From: Amycolatopsis tolypomycina
GTDB lineage: Bacteria > Actinomycetota > Actinomycetes > Mycobacteriales > Pseudonocardiaceae
Assembly (NCBI RefSeq): GCF_900105945.1
Contig: NZ_FNSO01000004.1
Coordinates: 6,700,001 to 6,764,000, forward strand
Reading direction: 5' to 3'
Length of the DNA: 64,000 bases
The notes below the pieces were generated by a model. It ran no database searches and was not told the DNA's origin. It saw only the letters and a list, made by a program, of their open reading frames with translations. The translations under genes and the position numbers were made by a program. Position 1 is the stretch's first letter; each line of letters starts with the position of its first letter. Positions 1 to 8,176 of the stretch are shown here, one piece after another.

Positions 1-644
1 TCGTTCGAGAGCCCGCCCGCGACCAGCCCGGCGGCGGCAAGCGCGTCACTGCGCTGCATCGCGTCCGCGGCGGTGAACAACGGGATGGAGTTGAGCCGGT
101 CGAACGCGTTCTGCGCACCGTTCGTGTTCTGGGTCAGCCCGGCGACGCCGTCGGTGAACTGGTCCAGCATCTGGTTGTAGTAGCCGAACGCCTGGCCGAT
201 CTGCATCTGGCCGCTGTCGACCGCCTGGCGGGTCTGCGGCAGCTGCTGGAACAGCCCGAAGAACGTGACGATGTTCTTCTGGACGCTCGCCGGGGTGTCC
301 GAGCGGTCCGCGAAGTCGTTCTTGAGGAAGTCGAGCACCTTCGCCGCCGTGGCGTCGGTGTTCGGCCGGACCTTGGCGAGCACCGCGCGCTGCGAACCCT
401 GGCCCGCCAGGAGCGCCAGGCTGGCCTGCCGCTCGGCCTGCAGAGCGGCGAAGAAGGGGATCGCGGGAGCTTCCGCGTTCCGCAGCCGCGTCGTGTAGTC
501 GCGCGCCGTGACGGCGGTGTAGATGAGGTAGCCCGCGAGCGCCACACCGACCATCAGCAGAGCCATACTGGGGATGAGCGCGATCGTGAGCACGCGCTTC
601 CGAATCGAGGATCCCCGGTTGCGTCGAAGAGAAATCTGCTTCAC
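1..644 (-). CDS. Sensor histidine kinase, nitrate/nitrite-sensing (NIT) domain, N-terminal part
   Basis: Partial: the frame is open through the left edge, leaving about 214 residues. The GTG at 642-644 begins VKQISLRRNRGSS, followed by a basic patch and a membrane helix (roughly residues 18-45) and then a helical extracellular segment. That segment resembles the NIT sensor domain of actinobacterial kinases, the kind that leads conservon (cvnA) operons. An AAGGA-type site lies about 12 nt upstream. The HAMP, HisKA and ATPase domains would lie outside the window, so kinase activity is inferred from the N-terminus alone. A sigma-70-like promoter is seen upstream at 756-784. Confidence 0.75.
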   Translation of the reverse strand, partial: MKQISLRRNRGSSIRKRVLTIALIPSMALLMVGVALAGYLIYTAVTARDYTTRLRNAEAPAIPFFAALQAERQASLALLAGQGSQRAVLAKVRPNTDATAAKVLDFLKNDFADRSDTPASVQKNIVTFFGLFQQLPQTRQAVDSGQMQIGQAFGYYNQMLDQFTDGVAGLTQNTNGAQNAFDRLNSIPLFTAADAMQRSDALAAAGLVAGGLSN

Positions 645-1193
645 CTGGGTCCGTTTTCCTTCCGGCAGTACATGGTTTCGGGTCGCCCGAGGCGGTCAAC
701 ACCCGGATTCCGACCAGCCGGATCAACATCACCGTGGTCTGCTTCGCCCGCGACGACGTTAGGCAGCCCTCCAGGGCGCGTCAAGTCCGTGGCAATAACG
801 TGATCTTGGAACGGTGACCGCTCAACACTCGCTGCCTGCGCTTGGAAAGTCCACCACCGTAAGTCGTGACGTTCGTCGCACGGCGGGTTTCGTTCCACGC
901 ACGTATGTGAGTAACGGAAGCGCTCCCGGACCCTCGGCGCGTCGCGGCCGGCGCCCACTACGTACGACAGCGCCGAATCGTTCGGTGACGAACATCACGG
1001 ACCTCCGCTCGCCCCGCCGCGGCCGCTCTTCGTCCGGAGTAGACACCCCCGGGAAAGCGGAATGGGCAGGATTCGCGGACGCGGCCGCGGATTCACCGGA
1101 GACCGAGCGAGAATTCCCGTTATTCCGCATGCGCAGCCGGACGATCACGCTGCGGCGGCCCCGGTACCGGTTCCGCGGCGCCGACGGGCCCGG
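645..1193. other. Intergenic region without a recognised gene
   Basis: About 550 bases between the sensor kinase and the TenA-like gene. Apart from a minus-strand promoter candidate near 756-784, I see no convincing reading frame: the open frames here have shadow-like Arg/Pro/Ala composition and no ribosome-binding site. The region is less G+C-skewed than the flanking genes, which fits regulatory DNA. Confidence 0.5.
756..784 (-). promoter_or_regulatory. Promoter candidate for the NIT-domain kinase
   Basis: On the minus strand TTGACG (779-784) and TAACGT (756-761) are separated by exactly 17 bases. This is a good match to the actinobacterial vegetative promoter form. It lies about 110 bases upstream of the GTG at 644 and reads towards it. 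Confidence 0.5.
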
Positions 1194-1850
1194 TCAGCCC
1201 GGGAACTCGTCGGCGAGGGTGTTCCAGAAGAGCAGTTCGTAGCTCTGGAACAGCCGCGCGCAGCGGTGCGCTTCGCGTTCGTCGAGCCGGTGCGCGTCGA
1301 GACCGGCCTGGATCGCCGCGAGCGCTTGTTCCTCTATTTCCGGGACGTCCGCGGCGAAGAAGTCGAAGAACGCGCACTGGGTGCCGGTGAACCCGTAGTG
1401 CTCGCGCATCCCGGCGGCGACGTCCCGGCAGTACCGGCCGAAGGCGGCGAAGTTGGCGAAGATCCCCGCCGCGGTCGCCGACGACTCGCCGTTGAGCGCG
1501 AGCCAGGCGACGTAGGCCGGGTACGCCTGGCAGCCCGCGCGCGGCAGGTCCTTCCCATGGTCCGGACCAGTCGCCGCGAGCAGGGCGTCCAGCATCCCGT
1601 TCGCCTGCAGCTCGCCCGGCGCGAGCCCGCCGAAGAAGGTGCGCGCGTGCGGTTCGTCGGCCCGGGCCGCCAGCGCGTGGAAGCTCCGCCAGTCGCTGAG
1701 GGTGATCAGCTTCTCCTCCGCGGCGAGCGCGGCGAACACCGCCCGCGGCGCCCGGCCGGCGGTGATCAGCGGGACGAGCCGGTTGTCGCCGTCGCGCGGC
1801 GCGAGTTCGTCCTGGATCTCGTCGAGCAGCTTGCGCGCCGACCGCGTCAT
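1194..1850 (-). CDS. TenA/THI-4-like protein
   Basis: 218 residues, all-helical, resembling the heme-oxygenase-like TenA/THI-4/PQQC fold. Visible are the helix carrying KLITLSDWRSFHALAARA, a central CQAYPAYVAWLALNGES segment and FGRYCRDVAAGMREHYGF. TenA enzymes hydrolyse aminopyrimidines in thiamine salvage, but this subgroup is often uncharacterised and sometimes labelled a regulator, and no thiamine genes are nearby. Start chosen at ATG 1850 because a G-rich site (GGGGGGA) precedes it; the longer frame runs into the upstream region of fadD. Divergent from the acyl-CoA synthetase gene. Confidence 0.7.
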   Translation of the reverse strand: MTRSARKLLDEIQDELAPRDGDNRLVPLITAGRAPRAVFAALAAEEKLITLSDWRSFHALAARADEPHARTFFGGLAPGELQANGMLDALLAATGPDHGKDLPRAGCQAYPAYVAWLALNGESSATAAGIFANFAAFGRYCRDVAAGMREHYGFTGTQCAFFDFFAADVPEIEEQALAAIQAGLDAHRLDEREAHRCARLFQSYELLFWNTLADEFPG

Positions 1851-2047
1851 CGGTCCCCCCAAGGTGTCCGTGGTCCTCCCATTGAAGCGCGGTTCCCCCG
1901 GCGACGCCCGTGTACACAGTGGACAGTCGTGGGGACCTGACCGCTTTGTCCGGTTCGACGGCGACGCTTGACGTGGCCGCGATTCTCTATCCACCTGCGC
2001 CGGGAGCCCCTACAGTGTGGCCATCCGGAGCTCCGAGGAGGCCAGCG

Positions 2048-3904
2048 TTGACCACCCCGTCCGTCGCCGAGCAGACCGAAGGCCAGACGATCCCGCGGCT
2101 GCTGCACCGCAACGCGGTCGAATACCCGGACCTGCCGGCGATCACCTCGCTCGACATCGAAGGACACCCGACGCTCACTTGGCTGGAGTTCCGCACGGCG
2201 ATCGCCGAGGTCTCCCGCGGGCTCGCCGGGCTCGGGCTCGCCGCCGGCGACCGCATGCTGATCATGGCGCCCGGCTGCCCGGACCACATCGTCGCCGACC
2301 TCGCCGCAACCCACCTGGCCGCGATCCCCTGCACCGCCTACAACACCCTCAGCCCGGACCAGATCCGGTTCGTCGCGCGGCACAGCGCGGCGCCGGTCGT
2401 GGTGCTCGGCGGGGAGAACGAGCTGGCGCGCTGGCGGCCGGTGCTCGACGACCTGCCCGCCCTGCGCCACATCGTCGTCATGGACGAGGCCGCGATCCCC
2501 GAAGGCGACGACCGCTTCGTCTCCCTCGCCGCGCTCCGGGACCGGGGCCGGGAAGCGCTTGCCGCAGACCCGGACGCGTTCGAGCGGTCGTGGCAGGACA
2601 TCAAGCCGGACGACCCGCTGTCCATGATCTACACCTCGGGCACCACCGGCGACCCGAAGGGCGTCGTGCTTTCGCACCGCAACGCGATCCACCAGGCGTA
2701 CGCGGTCACCGAGCTGCACCACCCGCCGATGCACGCGACGAACATCGCGTACCTGCCGCTCGCGCACATCGCCGAGCGCGAGCTGTCGATCTACCTGCCG
2801 ATCGTCTGGGCGGGGCACGTGCACACCCTCGCCGACCCGACCGGCGTCGTCGGCGCGCTCGGCAAGGTGCACCCGCAGAGCTTCTTCGGCGTCCCGCGCG
2901 TGTGGGAGAAGATGGTCGCCGGCCTGAAGAACATGCTCGCCGGCGTCCCCGAGGACAAGCGAACCGCGCTGTTGCAGGCGAACGAGCTGCTGCAGCAGGG
3001 CTACAAGCTGCGCAGCGCCGGGCAGCCGGTGCCCGAGGAGCTGGCCGAGAAGATCCGGCAGACCGACGAAGCCGCGCTGGCGCCGATCCGCGCGCTGCTC
3101 GGGCTCGACAAGGTGCTCGTCGCCTCCAGCGGCGCGGCCGCCCTCCCGGTGGAGATCATCTACTTCCTGGCCGGGCTCGGCCTCGAGATCTGCGAGGTCT
3201 GGGGCCTGTCCGAGACGACCGGCGCGGCGACGTCCAACTCCGCCGAGGCGTTCCGCGCGGGCACGGTCGGCAAGGCGGTCGACGGCGTCGAGGTGAAGGT
3301 CGCCGAGGACGGCGAGCTGCTGGTGCGCGGGCCGATCGTGTTCCTCGGGTACCTCCAGGAGGACGGGACGATCGCCGACGCCACCGACGCCGACGGCTGG
3401 TACGCCACCGGCGACATCGGCACGATCGACGAAGACGGCTTCGTGACGATCACCGACCGCAAGAAGGAACTGATCATCACCTCGAGCGGCAAGAACATCG
3501 CGCCGACCCGCGTCGAGGGCCTGCTCAAGGAGCACCCGCTGATCGGCCAGGCCGTCGCGATCGGCGACGACCGGCCATACGTGACCGCGCTGATCGTGCT
3601 CGACGACGAGATCGCCCCCGGCTGGGCCGCGGCGAACGGCGTCGACGCGGCGCCGGAGGAGCTCGCCGACCACCCGGCCGTGCGGGCCGAGCTGGAGCGC
3701 GCGGTCGAGTCGGCCAACAGCAGGCTGGCCCGGATCGAGCAGATCAAGCGCTACCACGTGCTCCCGAAGGCGTGGACGCCCGAATCCGGCGAGCTGACGC
3801 CGACGCTCAAGCTCAAGCGCCGGGTCATCAACGACCGGTACTCGGCCGACATCGAGGCCCTCTACGCGGCAGTCCGCGACCCCGAGCCGGCCGCCGGTTC
3901 CTAG
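2048..3904 (+). CDS. fadD: Long-chain acyl-CoA synthetase (AMP-forming)
   Basis: 618 residues, the usual length for the FadD15-like group. It activates fatty acids to acyl-CoA through an acyl-adenylate. The AMP-binding P-loop MIYTSGTTGDPKG lies near residue 193. Further on are YLPLAHIAERE, the VWGLSETTGAATSNS adenine-binding region, GWYATGDIG and the hinge ITDRKKELIITSSGKNIAP, which carries the C-terminal-domain lysine. A TTG start at 2048 is preferred because GAGGAGG sits 7 bases upstream; an earlier in-frame GTG at 1910 lacks such a site. It ends just before a long palindromic repeat that separates it from the convergent SDR gene. Confidence 0.93.
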   Translation: MTTPSVAEQTEGQTIPRLLHRNAVEYPDLPAITSLDIEGHPTLTWLEFRTAIAEVSRGLAGLGLAAGDRMLIMAPGCPDHIVADLAATHLAAIPCTAYNTLSPDQIRFVARHSAAPVVVLGGENELARWRPVLDDLPALRHIVVMDEAAIPEGDDRFVSLAALRDRGREALAADPDAFERSWQDIKPDDPLSMIYTSGTTGDPKGVVLSHRNAIHQAYAVTELHHPPMHATNIAYLPLAHIAERELSIYLPIVWAGHVHTLADPTGVVGALGKVHPQSFFGVPRVWEKMVAGLKNMLAGVPEDKRTALLQANELLQQGYKLRSAGQPVPEELAEKIRQTDEAALAPIRALLGLDKVLVASSGAAALPVEIIYFLAGLGLEICEVWGLSETTGAATSNSAEAFRAGTVGKAVDGVEVKVAEDGELLVRGPIVFLGYLQEDGTIADATDADGWYATGDIGTIDEDGFVTITDRKKELIITSSGKNIAPTRVEGLLKEHPLIGQAVAIGDDRPYVTALIVLDDEIAPGWAAANGVDAAPEELADHPAVRAELERAVESANSRLARIEQIKRYHVLPKAWTPESGELTPTLKLKRRVINDRYSADIEALYAAVRDPEPAAGS

Positions 3905-3910
3905 CCCGAT

Positions 3911-3995
3911 GCGCCCCAATGTGGCGTTGGTTGCGTCCAACGCACCGAACGCCACATTGGGTGCGCTGGACGCACCGAACGCCACATTGGGGCGC
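3911..3995. repeat. Intergenic palindrome with internal 30-bp-period direct repeat, probable bidirectional terminator
   Basis: The 18-base arm at 3911-3928 is perfectly complementary to 3978-3995. Between them lies another copy, so that GCACCGAACGCCACATTGGG occurs twice, at 3942-3961 and 3972-3991, 30 bases apart. The element fills the gap between two convergent genes (stops at 3904 and 4001). A hairpin here could end transcription from either side. The repeat-within-palindrome form suggests a dispersed intergenic repeat family rather than a simple terminator. Confidence 0.75.
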
Positions 3996-4000
3996 TCGAG

Positions 4001-4900
4001 TCAGGCAGTACGGGGCGAGGTCGTCTCCGTCCACTTGCGCAGCCGCGGCGGGACGCGCTTTTCCAGGCCGTAGTTCTCCAGGTGGGCGGAGAAGACCTCG
4101 TCGAACGCCTTCTGCACGGTCTCGGTGTCCCACACCGGGCGTTCGAGGATGGGCTGCTTGAGGAACGGCTGGCCCATGACGTGCAGCTGCGGGCCGTTGC
4201 ACCGGATCATCTGGCCGGTGATGCCGTGCGAGCCCTCGCCGAGCAGGAACAGCACGACCGGCGCGATCCGCGACGGCGTGCGGTCCGGCGGGCAGGCGCG
4301 CAGGGAGCGTTCGGACTTCCACACCATCCGCGTGTGCGCGAGCGGGCAGACGGCGTTGACGCGGATCCCGACGTCCTCGAGGTCGAGGGCCCAGGAGTAG
4401 GTCAGGGACGCGACCGCGCCCTTGCTCGCCGCGTACACGCCGAGCTTGCGCTGCCCGAGCGAAGCGCCGGAGGAGATGTTGACGATGGAGCCGCCGGTGC
4501 CCGCGTCGACCATCGCCTTGATCGCGGCCAGGCCGGTGTTCACCACGCCAAGGACGTTGACGGCGACCAGCTCCCGCGCCGCCTCGGCGTCGTCCTCCCA
4601 GGGCAGCGCCTCGTAGTTCAGCCCGGCGTTGTTGACCAGCCCGTCGATCCCGCCGAACTCCTTGACGCACAGGTCGACGATCTCCTGGGCCTCGCCCGCC
4701 TCCGCCACGCTGTGCCCGCTGGCCACGGCGCGGCCGCCGTGCGTCCGGATGTTCTCCGCCGTCCGCTCGGCCAGCTCGGCGTCGACGTCGTTGACCACCA
4801 CCGCCCCGCCCGCGCGCGCGACGTGCACCGCGAACGCCTCGCCCAGGCCGCGGCCGGCGCCGGTGACCACGACCGCCTTGCCCTGCATCAACCCGTCCAT
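4001..4900 (-). CDS. Short-chain dehydrogenase/reductase (SDR)
   Basis: 299 residues. Classical SDR signature: cofactor loop TGAGRGLG at residues 13-20, VNDVD after beta-2, NNAG, the catalytic Ser in NISSG and the YAASK catalytic Tyr/Lys. The C-terminus is about 50 residues longer than a minimal SDR. This arrangement resembles the multidomain hydratase-dehydrogenase branch (3-hydroxyacyl-CoA dehydrogenase-like), but the substrate is not evident. GGGGAG precedes the ATG at 4900. It converges on fadD across the palindrome, so a lipid substrate is plausible but unproven. Confidence 0.85.
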   Translation of the reverse strand: MDGLMQGKAVVVTGAGRGLGEAFAVHVARAGGAVVVNDVDAELAERTAENIRTHGGRAVASGHSVAEAGEAQEIVDLCVKEFGGIDGLVNNAGLNYEALPWEDDAEAARELVAVNVLGVVNTGLAAIKAMVDAGTGGSIVNISSGASLGQRKLGVYAASKGAVASLTYSWALDLEDVGIRVNAVCPLAHTRMVWKSERSLRACPPDRTPSRIAPVVLFLLGEGSHGITGQMIRCNGPQLHVMGQPFLKQPILERPVWDTETVQKAFDEVFSAHLENYGLEKRVPPRLRKWTETTSPRTA

Positions 4901-5190
4901 GCTTCTCCCCGATCTGCAGCGCCGGCGGCGCGCGGTCCGTCCACCCCGGCCGGCTCACTGTCCAGTCTTGGCCCATTCGGTCCAACGCGGCATCGGCGCG
5001 ACGACGAGCGGCCGCCGCCCTGCGCCGAGCGAGCCCGGTTCGATCAGTCGGGACGTACCCGCGGGCCGGTCACGAGGGGGTGACTGGCGGCCGTTCCGGG
5101 GACATCGCGGCGTAACCGGCGGCATACTGTGGGTGCTTCCCGGTGGTAGACCGTGACTCCCCCGGATGGGGTCGTCACCGGAGAGGCACA

Positions 5191-6450
5191 ATGCGGACGT
5201 CCGTGTTCACTCGATCGGGGGACGGTGGTGACGAGGTGACGACGCGTGCGACACCCCGGCTCCGGGCCGTCCTGGCCAACCGCGAATTCCGCGCGCTGTG
5301 GTTCGCCGAGACGCAGTCGATGCTCGGTGACCAGCTCACCATCGTCGCGCTGGCCATCCTGATCTTCGACCGGACCGGGTCGCCGCTGCTGTCGGCCGTC
5401 GTCTACTCCCTGACGTTCCTGCCCGCGCTCGCCGGCGGGCTCGGCCTGTCCCAGCTCGCCGACCGGTACCCGCGGCGCGCGGTGCTCGCGACCGGCTCGT
5501 TCGCGCAGGCGGTGCTGATCGGGCTGATGGCCGTGCCCGGGATGCCGATGGGCTGGCTGTTCGTCCTCTTCGTCTTCGCCCGGCTGGCGAACGCGCCGTG
5601 CAACGCGGCGCAGAACGCGCTGGGCCGGGAGATCTTCGCCGACGACGACGTCTACCTGCAGAGCCAGGACCTGCGCGGGATCACGAACAACACGGCGATG
5701 CTGGCCGGCCTGGCCGCCGGCGGCCTCCTCGTGACCACCATCGGGACGTCGTGGGCGCTGGCGATCGACGCGCTCACGTTCGTGATCGCCACCGTCGCGG
5801 TGCGGCTGCTGGTGCTGCGGCGGCCCGCGGCGGGCAACGGCGGCGCCCCGTGGTTCGGCGCCGTCCGGCAGGTTTTCGGCGACGAACGGCTGCGGGTGCT
5901 GCTCTACCTGTCGTGGCTCGTCGGCCTGGCGGTGATCCCGGAGGGTCTCGCGGCGCCGCTCGCCGCACAGCTGGGCGTGGGTGACCAGGCTGTCGGCTGG
6001 CTGCTGGCCGCCGACCCGCTGGGTTTCGTGGTCGGGACGTTCCTGCTTTCGCGGTTCGTCTCGACGGAACACCGCCGCAAGCTGCTGGGGGTGCTGGCCG
6101 CCCTGCCGCTGGCCGCGCTCGCGGCCTTCGCGCTGAAGCCGAACCTGGCGGTGGCGCTGGTCCTGCTCGCGCTGGCCGGGGCGACCGGCGCGTACGTCAT
6201 CACGGTGACGGCCACGTTCATCACGTGGGTGCCCAACGACATCCGGGGCAGCGCCGGCGGGCTCTACCGCACGGGGCTGCGGGTCGCGCAGGGCCTCGGA
6301 GTGGGGGTCGGCGGGCTGGTCGCGCAGGCGCTCGGTTCGGCGAACACGACCATCGCGCTCGCCGGGGCGGTGGGACTGCTCGTGGCCGTCCCGGTCGCGT
6401 TGTCCTGGCGCCGGGTGGGGAGCACGGAACCGGAGCCGGGGTCGTCATGA
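5191..6450 (+). CDS. MFS transporter
   Basis: About 419 residues with twelve hydrophobic stretches. The loop DRYPRRAVL after helix 2 matches the MFS A-motif position, and the protein resembles the MFS_3/EntS-like exporters of actinomycetes. The ATG at 5191 is preferred, with GGAGAGG upstream; a GTG at 5236 is possible. The substrate cannot be read from the sequence. No regulator is adjacent, and the neighbours (SDR on the left, diguanylate cyclase on the right) do not point to one. The 3' side is followed by a region rich in repeats. Confidence 0.85.
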   Translation: MRTSVFTRSGDGGDEVTTRATPRLRAVLANREFRALWFAETQSMLGDQLTIVALAILIFDRTGSPLLSAVVYSLTFLPALAGGLGLSQLADRYPRRAVLATGSFAQAVLIGLMAVPGMPMGWLFVLFVFARLANAPCNAAQNALGREIFADDDVYLQSQDLRGITNNTAMLAGLAAGGLLVTTIGTSWALAIDALTFVIATVAVRLLVLRRPAAGNGGAPWFGAVRQVFGDERLRVLLYLSWLVGLAVIPEGLAAPLAAQLGVGDQAVGWLLAADPLGFVVGTFLLSRFVSTEHRRKLLGVLAALPLAALAAFALKPNLAVALVLLALAGATGAYVITVTATFITWVPNDIRGSAGGLYRTGLRVAQGLGVGVGGLVAQALGSANTTIALAGAVGLLVAVPVALSWRRVGSTEPEPGSS

Positions 6451-6467
6451 ACGGTTTTCCGGAGGAT

Positions 6468-6613
6468 TCAGCAGTCACGGTTCGACATCGGTCGTCACCT
6501 CTCCGTGCAGGGCAAGATCATGAATGACATTCAGCTGGGGACGGCGAGCAATTCGCGGCCGAGTCAGCCGTCGCGGTTCGACATCGGGTCGCCACCTCCG
6601 TCATGCGAAGCAA
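6468..6613. repeat. Imperfect direct repeat upstream of the diguanylate cyclase gene
   Basis: GGTTCGACATCGG occurs at 6479-6491 and again at 6575-6587, 96 bases apart. Both copies lie in similar surroundings: CAGTCAC or CAGCCGTC before, and CACCTC plus CCGT and GCAAGA-like words after. The homology spans about 45 bases per copy and lies in non-coding DNA between the MFS gene and the cyclase gene. Confidence 0.6.
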
Positions 6614-6628
6614 GAACAAGCGATTGAG

Positions 6629-6662
6629 CCGCGTTCGACGGTCAGTTCGACCACGAACGCGG
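6629..6662. terminator. Hairpin between the MFS gene and the diguanylate cyclase gene
   Basis: CCGCGTTCG at 6629-6637 pairs perfectly with CGAACGCGG at 6654-6662 around a 16-base loop, followed by a short T-containing run. It could be a terminator for the MFS gene or an operator for the cyclase. Together with the direct repeats it accounts for much of the 319-base gap 6451-6769. Confidence 0.4.
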
Positions 6663-6754
6663 GGTTCTGTTGGTGCAGGATGATACCCGGCTACGGAATG
6701 CGTCAACACTCTGGCAGGTACCGATGAGATTACTCAAGTGCCGGGCTAGGCTGG

Positions 6755-6765
6755 AAAGGAGGTGA
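6755..6765 (+). promoter_or_regulatory. Very strong Shine-Dalgarno site for the diguanylate cyclase
   Basis: AAAGGAGGTGA is an 11-base perfect complement of the usual 16S rRNA 3' tail. It lies 7 bases (counted from GGAGG) before the TTG at 6770 and fixes that weak codon as the start. A full-length site combined with TTG is unusual here, where most starts have four to six matching bases or none. Confidence 0.8.
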
Positions 6766-6769
6766 CCAA

Positions 6770-8176
6770 TTGCATCCCGGACCAGACGACGACCCGGCCG
6801 CCGCCGGCGGGGCGGCCGCCCGGCGGGCGCGGGGAGCGGCCCCGCGCACGCCGGTGACAGCGCACGCCGAAGCGGCAGGCGGCCCGGCCGGGCGCGACCA
6901 CCCGTACCGGCCCCGCAACTGGGCACTCTGGCGCCGTCCGCCGGTGCTGATCGTCTTCATGCTCGGCCTCGAAGCGGCCGCGATCGCCGTACTCGCGTTT
7001 TCCTTCGCCCATTCCGCGGTGCCCGGTGATCGCGACTGGATCAATTTCGGGATCCTCGCGGGTGGCGCGACCGTCCACATTCAACTGACCCAGCGACAGG
7101 AAGAGCGGCGACGCAACAAGGCCAAAAAAGTCCTGATCGACCTGACCGCCGTCTGGACGTTTTCCGCGGCGTTGATCCTGCCGATACCGCTGACCCTGCT
7201 CGTCGTTTTCCTGATCCGGCTGCAACACTGGTTCATCGCCCGCAGGCCGGCGCACAACTTCATTTTCTCCTCGATCACCCACGGCCTGGCCGGCGCGGTC
7301 GCGCACCTGACGTACGGAGCACTCGGGCCGCACCTGCTCGGGCAGCCCGGCTGGGGCGGCTTCTGGCACGAGGCGGGCACCATCGCGCTCACCGGTGTCG
7401 TGTACGAAGCGATCCAGATCCTCTACGTCGGCGGCGCACTGGCGCTCGGGCTCTCGTCCGAGCCGACCCTGCGTAACGTCCTGGGCAGCCCGGCCGACAA
7501 CCTCCTCGAAGCGGTCACCATCGGCCTCGGCGCGGTGACCGCGATCCTGCTCGCCGTCGTCCCGCCGATGGTCGTGGTGATGGCGGTGGCCACCGTGGTC
7601 TTCAATCGCCTCGCAGAACTCGATCAGCTCCAGAACGACGTCCGGACGGACCCGAAAACGGGCATTCTCAACATGCGCGGCTGGTCGGAGTCGGCGGAGC
7701 GGGCGCTCGAACGGACCGCCCGATCGGGTGATCAACTCGCACTGCTGATGGTTGATCTCGACCACTTCAAGTGGATTAACGACACCTATGGCCATCCGGC
7801 GGGGGACGACGTCCTCCGCACTGTTGCGCAAACCCTCGACGAAGTGACGAGACCGACCGACTTGGTCGGCCGTTTCGGCGGTGAGGAATTCCTCGTTCTG
7901 TTGCCGGACATCGACGAAGAGGCGACGTGGGACGCGGCCGAGCGCATCCGCACGGCGATCGCCAAGCTGCACATAGTGACAACGGACAAGCGCGGCGACC
8001 CCGCGACGATCGCCGACCGCACGACGTCGATCGGCGTGGCCCGCCACCCCCGCCACGGGGACACGCTGGAGCGCCTGCTGCAGTCCGCCGACGCGGCGGT
8101 CTACCTGGCGAAGGAGAACGGCCGCGACCAGGTCTGTTTCGCCCCGGACACGGTCACCCGCCCAGCCGAACGGTGA
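6770..8176 (+). CDS. Membrane diguanylate cyclase (GGDEF)
   Basis: 468 residues. An N-terminal Pro/Ala-rich cytoplasmic stretch is followed by about seven to eight membrane helices between residues 45 and 290, then a GGDEF domain. The domain has the DPKTGILNMRGW entry motif, the metal-binding VDLDHFKWIND, and GGEEF at about 370-374. RPTD at 361-364 sits exactly five residues upstream, so the product-inhibition I-site is intact. It should make c-di-GMP from two GTP at the membrane, with feedback control. No EAL domain is present. The TTG start is fixed by an 11-base Shine-Dalgarno match. It overlaps the 3' end of the opposing gene by 23 bases. Confidence 0.9.
   Translation: MHPGPDDDPAAAGGAAARRARGAAPRTPVTAHAEAAGGPAGRDHPYRPRNWALWRRPPVLIVFMLGLEAAAIAVLAFSFAHSAVPGDRDWINFGILAGGATVHIQLTQRQEERRRNKAKKVLIDLTAVWTFSAALILPIPLTLLVVFLIRLQHWFIARRPAHNFIFSSITHGLAGAVAHLTYGALGPHLLGQPGWGGFWHEAGTIALTGVVYEAIQILYVGGALALGLSSEPTLRNVLGSPADNLLEAVTIGLGAVTAILLAVVPPMVVVMAVATVVFNRLAELDQLQNDVRTDPKTGILNMRGWSESAERALERTARSGDQLALLMVDLDHFKWINDTYGHPAGDDVLRTVAQTLDEVTRPTDLVGRFGGEEFLVLLPDIDEEATWDAAERIRTAIAKLHIVTTDKRGDPATIADRTTSIGVARHPRHGDTLERLLQSADAAVYLAKENGRDQVCFAPDTVTRPAER

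Noticed and set aside
1847..3985. A 712-codon open frame on the minus strand across the acyl-CoA synthetase gene
   Set aside because: It mirrors the real gene on the plus strand, has Arg/Asp/Val-rich low-information composition and no family motif; such long antisense frames are expected in GC-rich DNA.
6747..6752. TAGGCT as the promoter of the diguanylate cyclase
   Set aside because: It lies directly against the Shine-Dalgarno site, which a transcript starting there could not contain in full with a normal leader.
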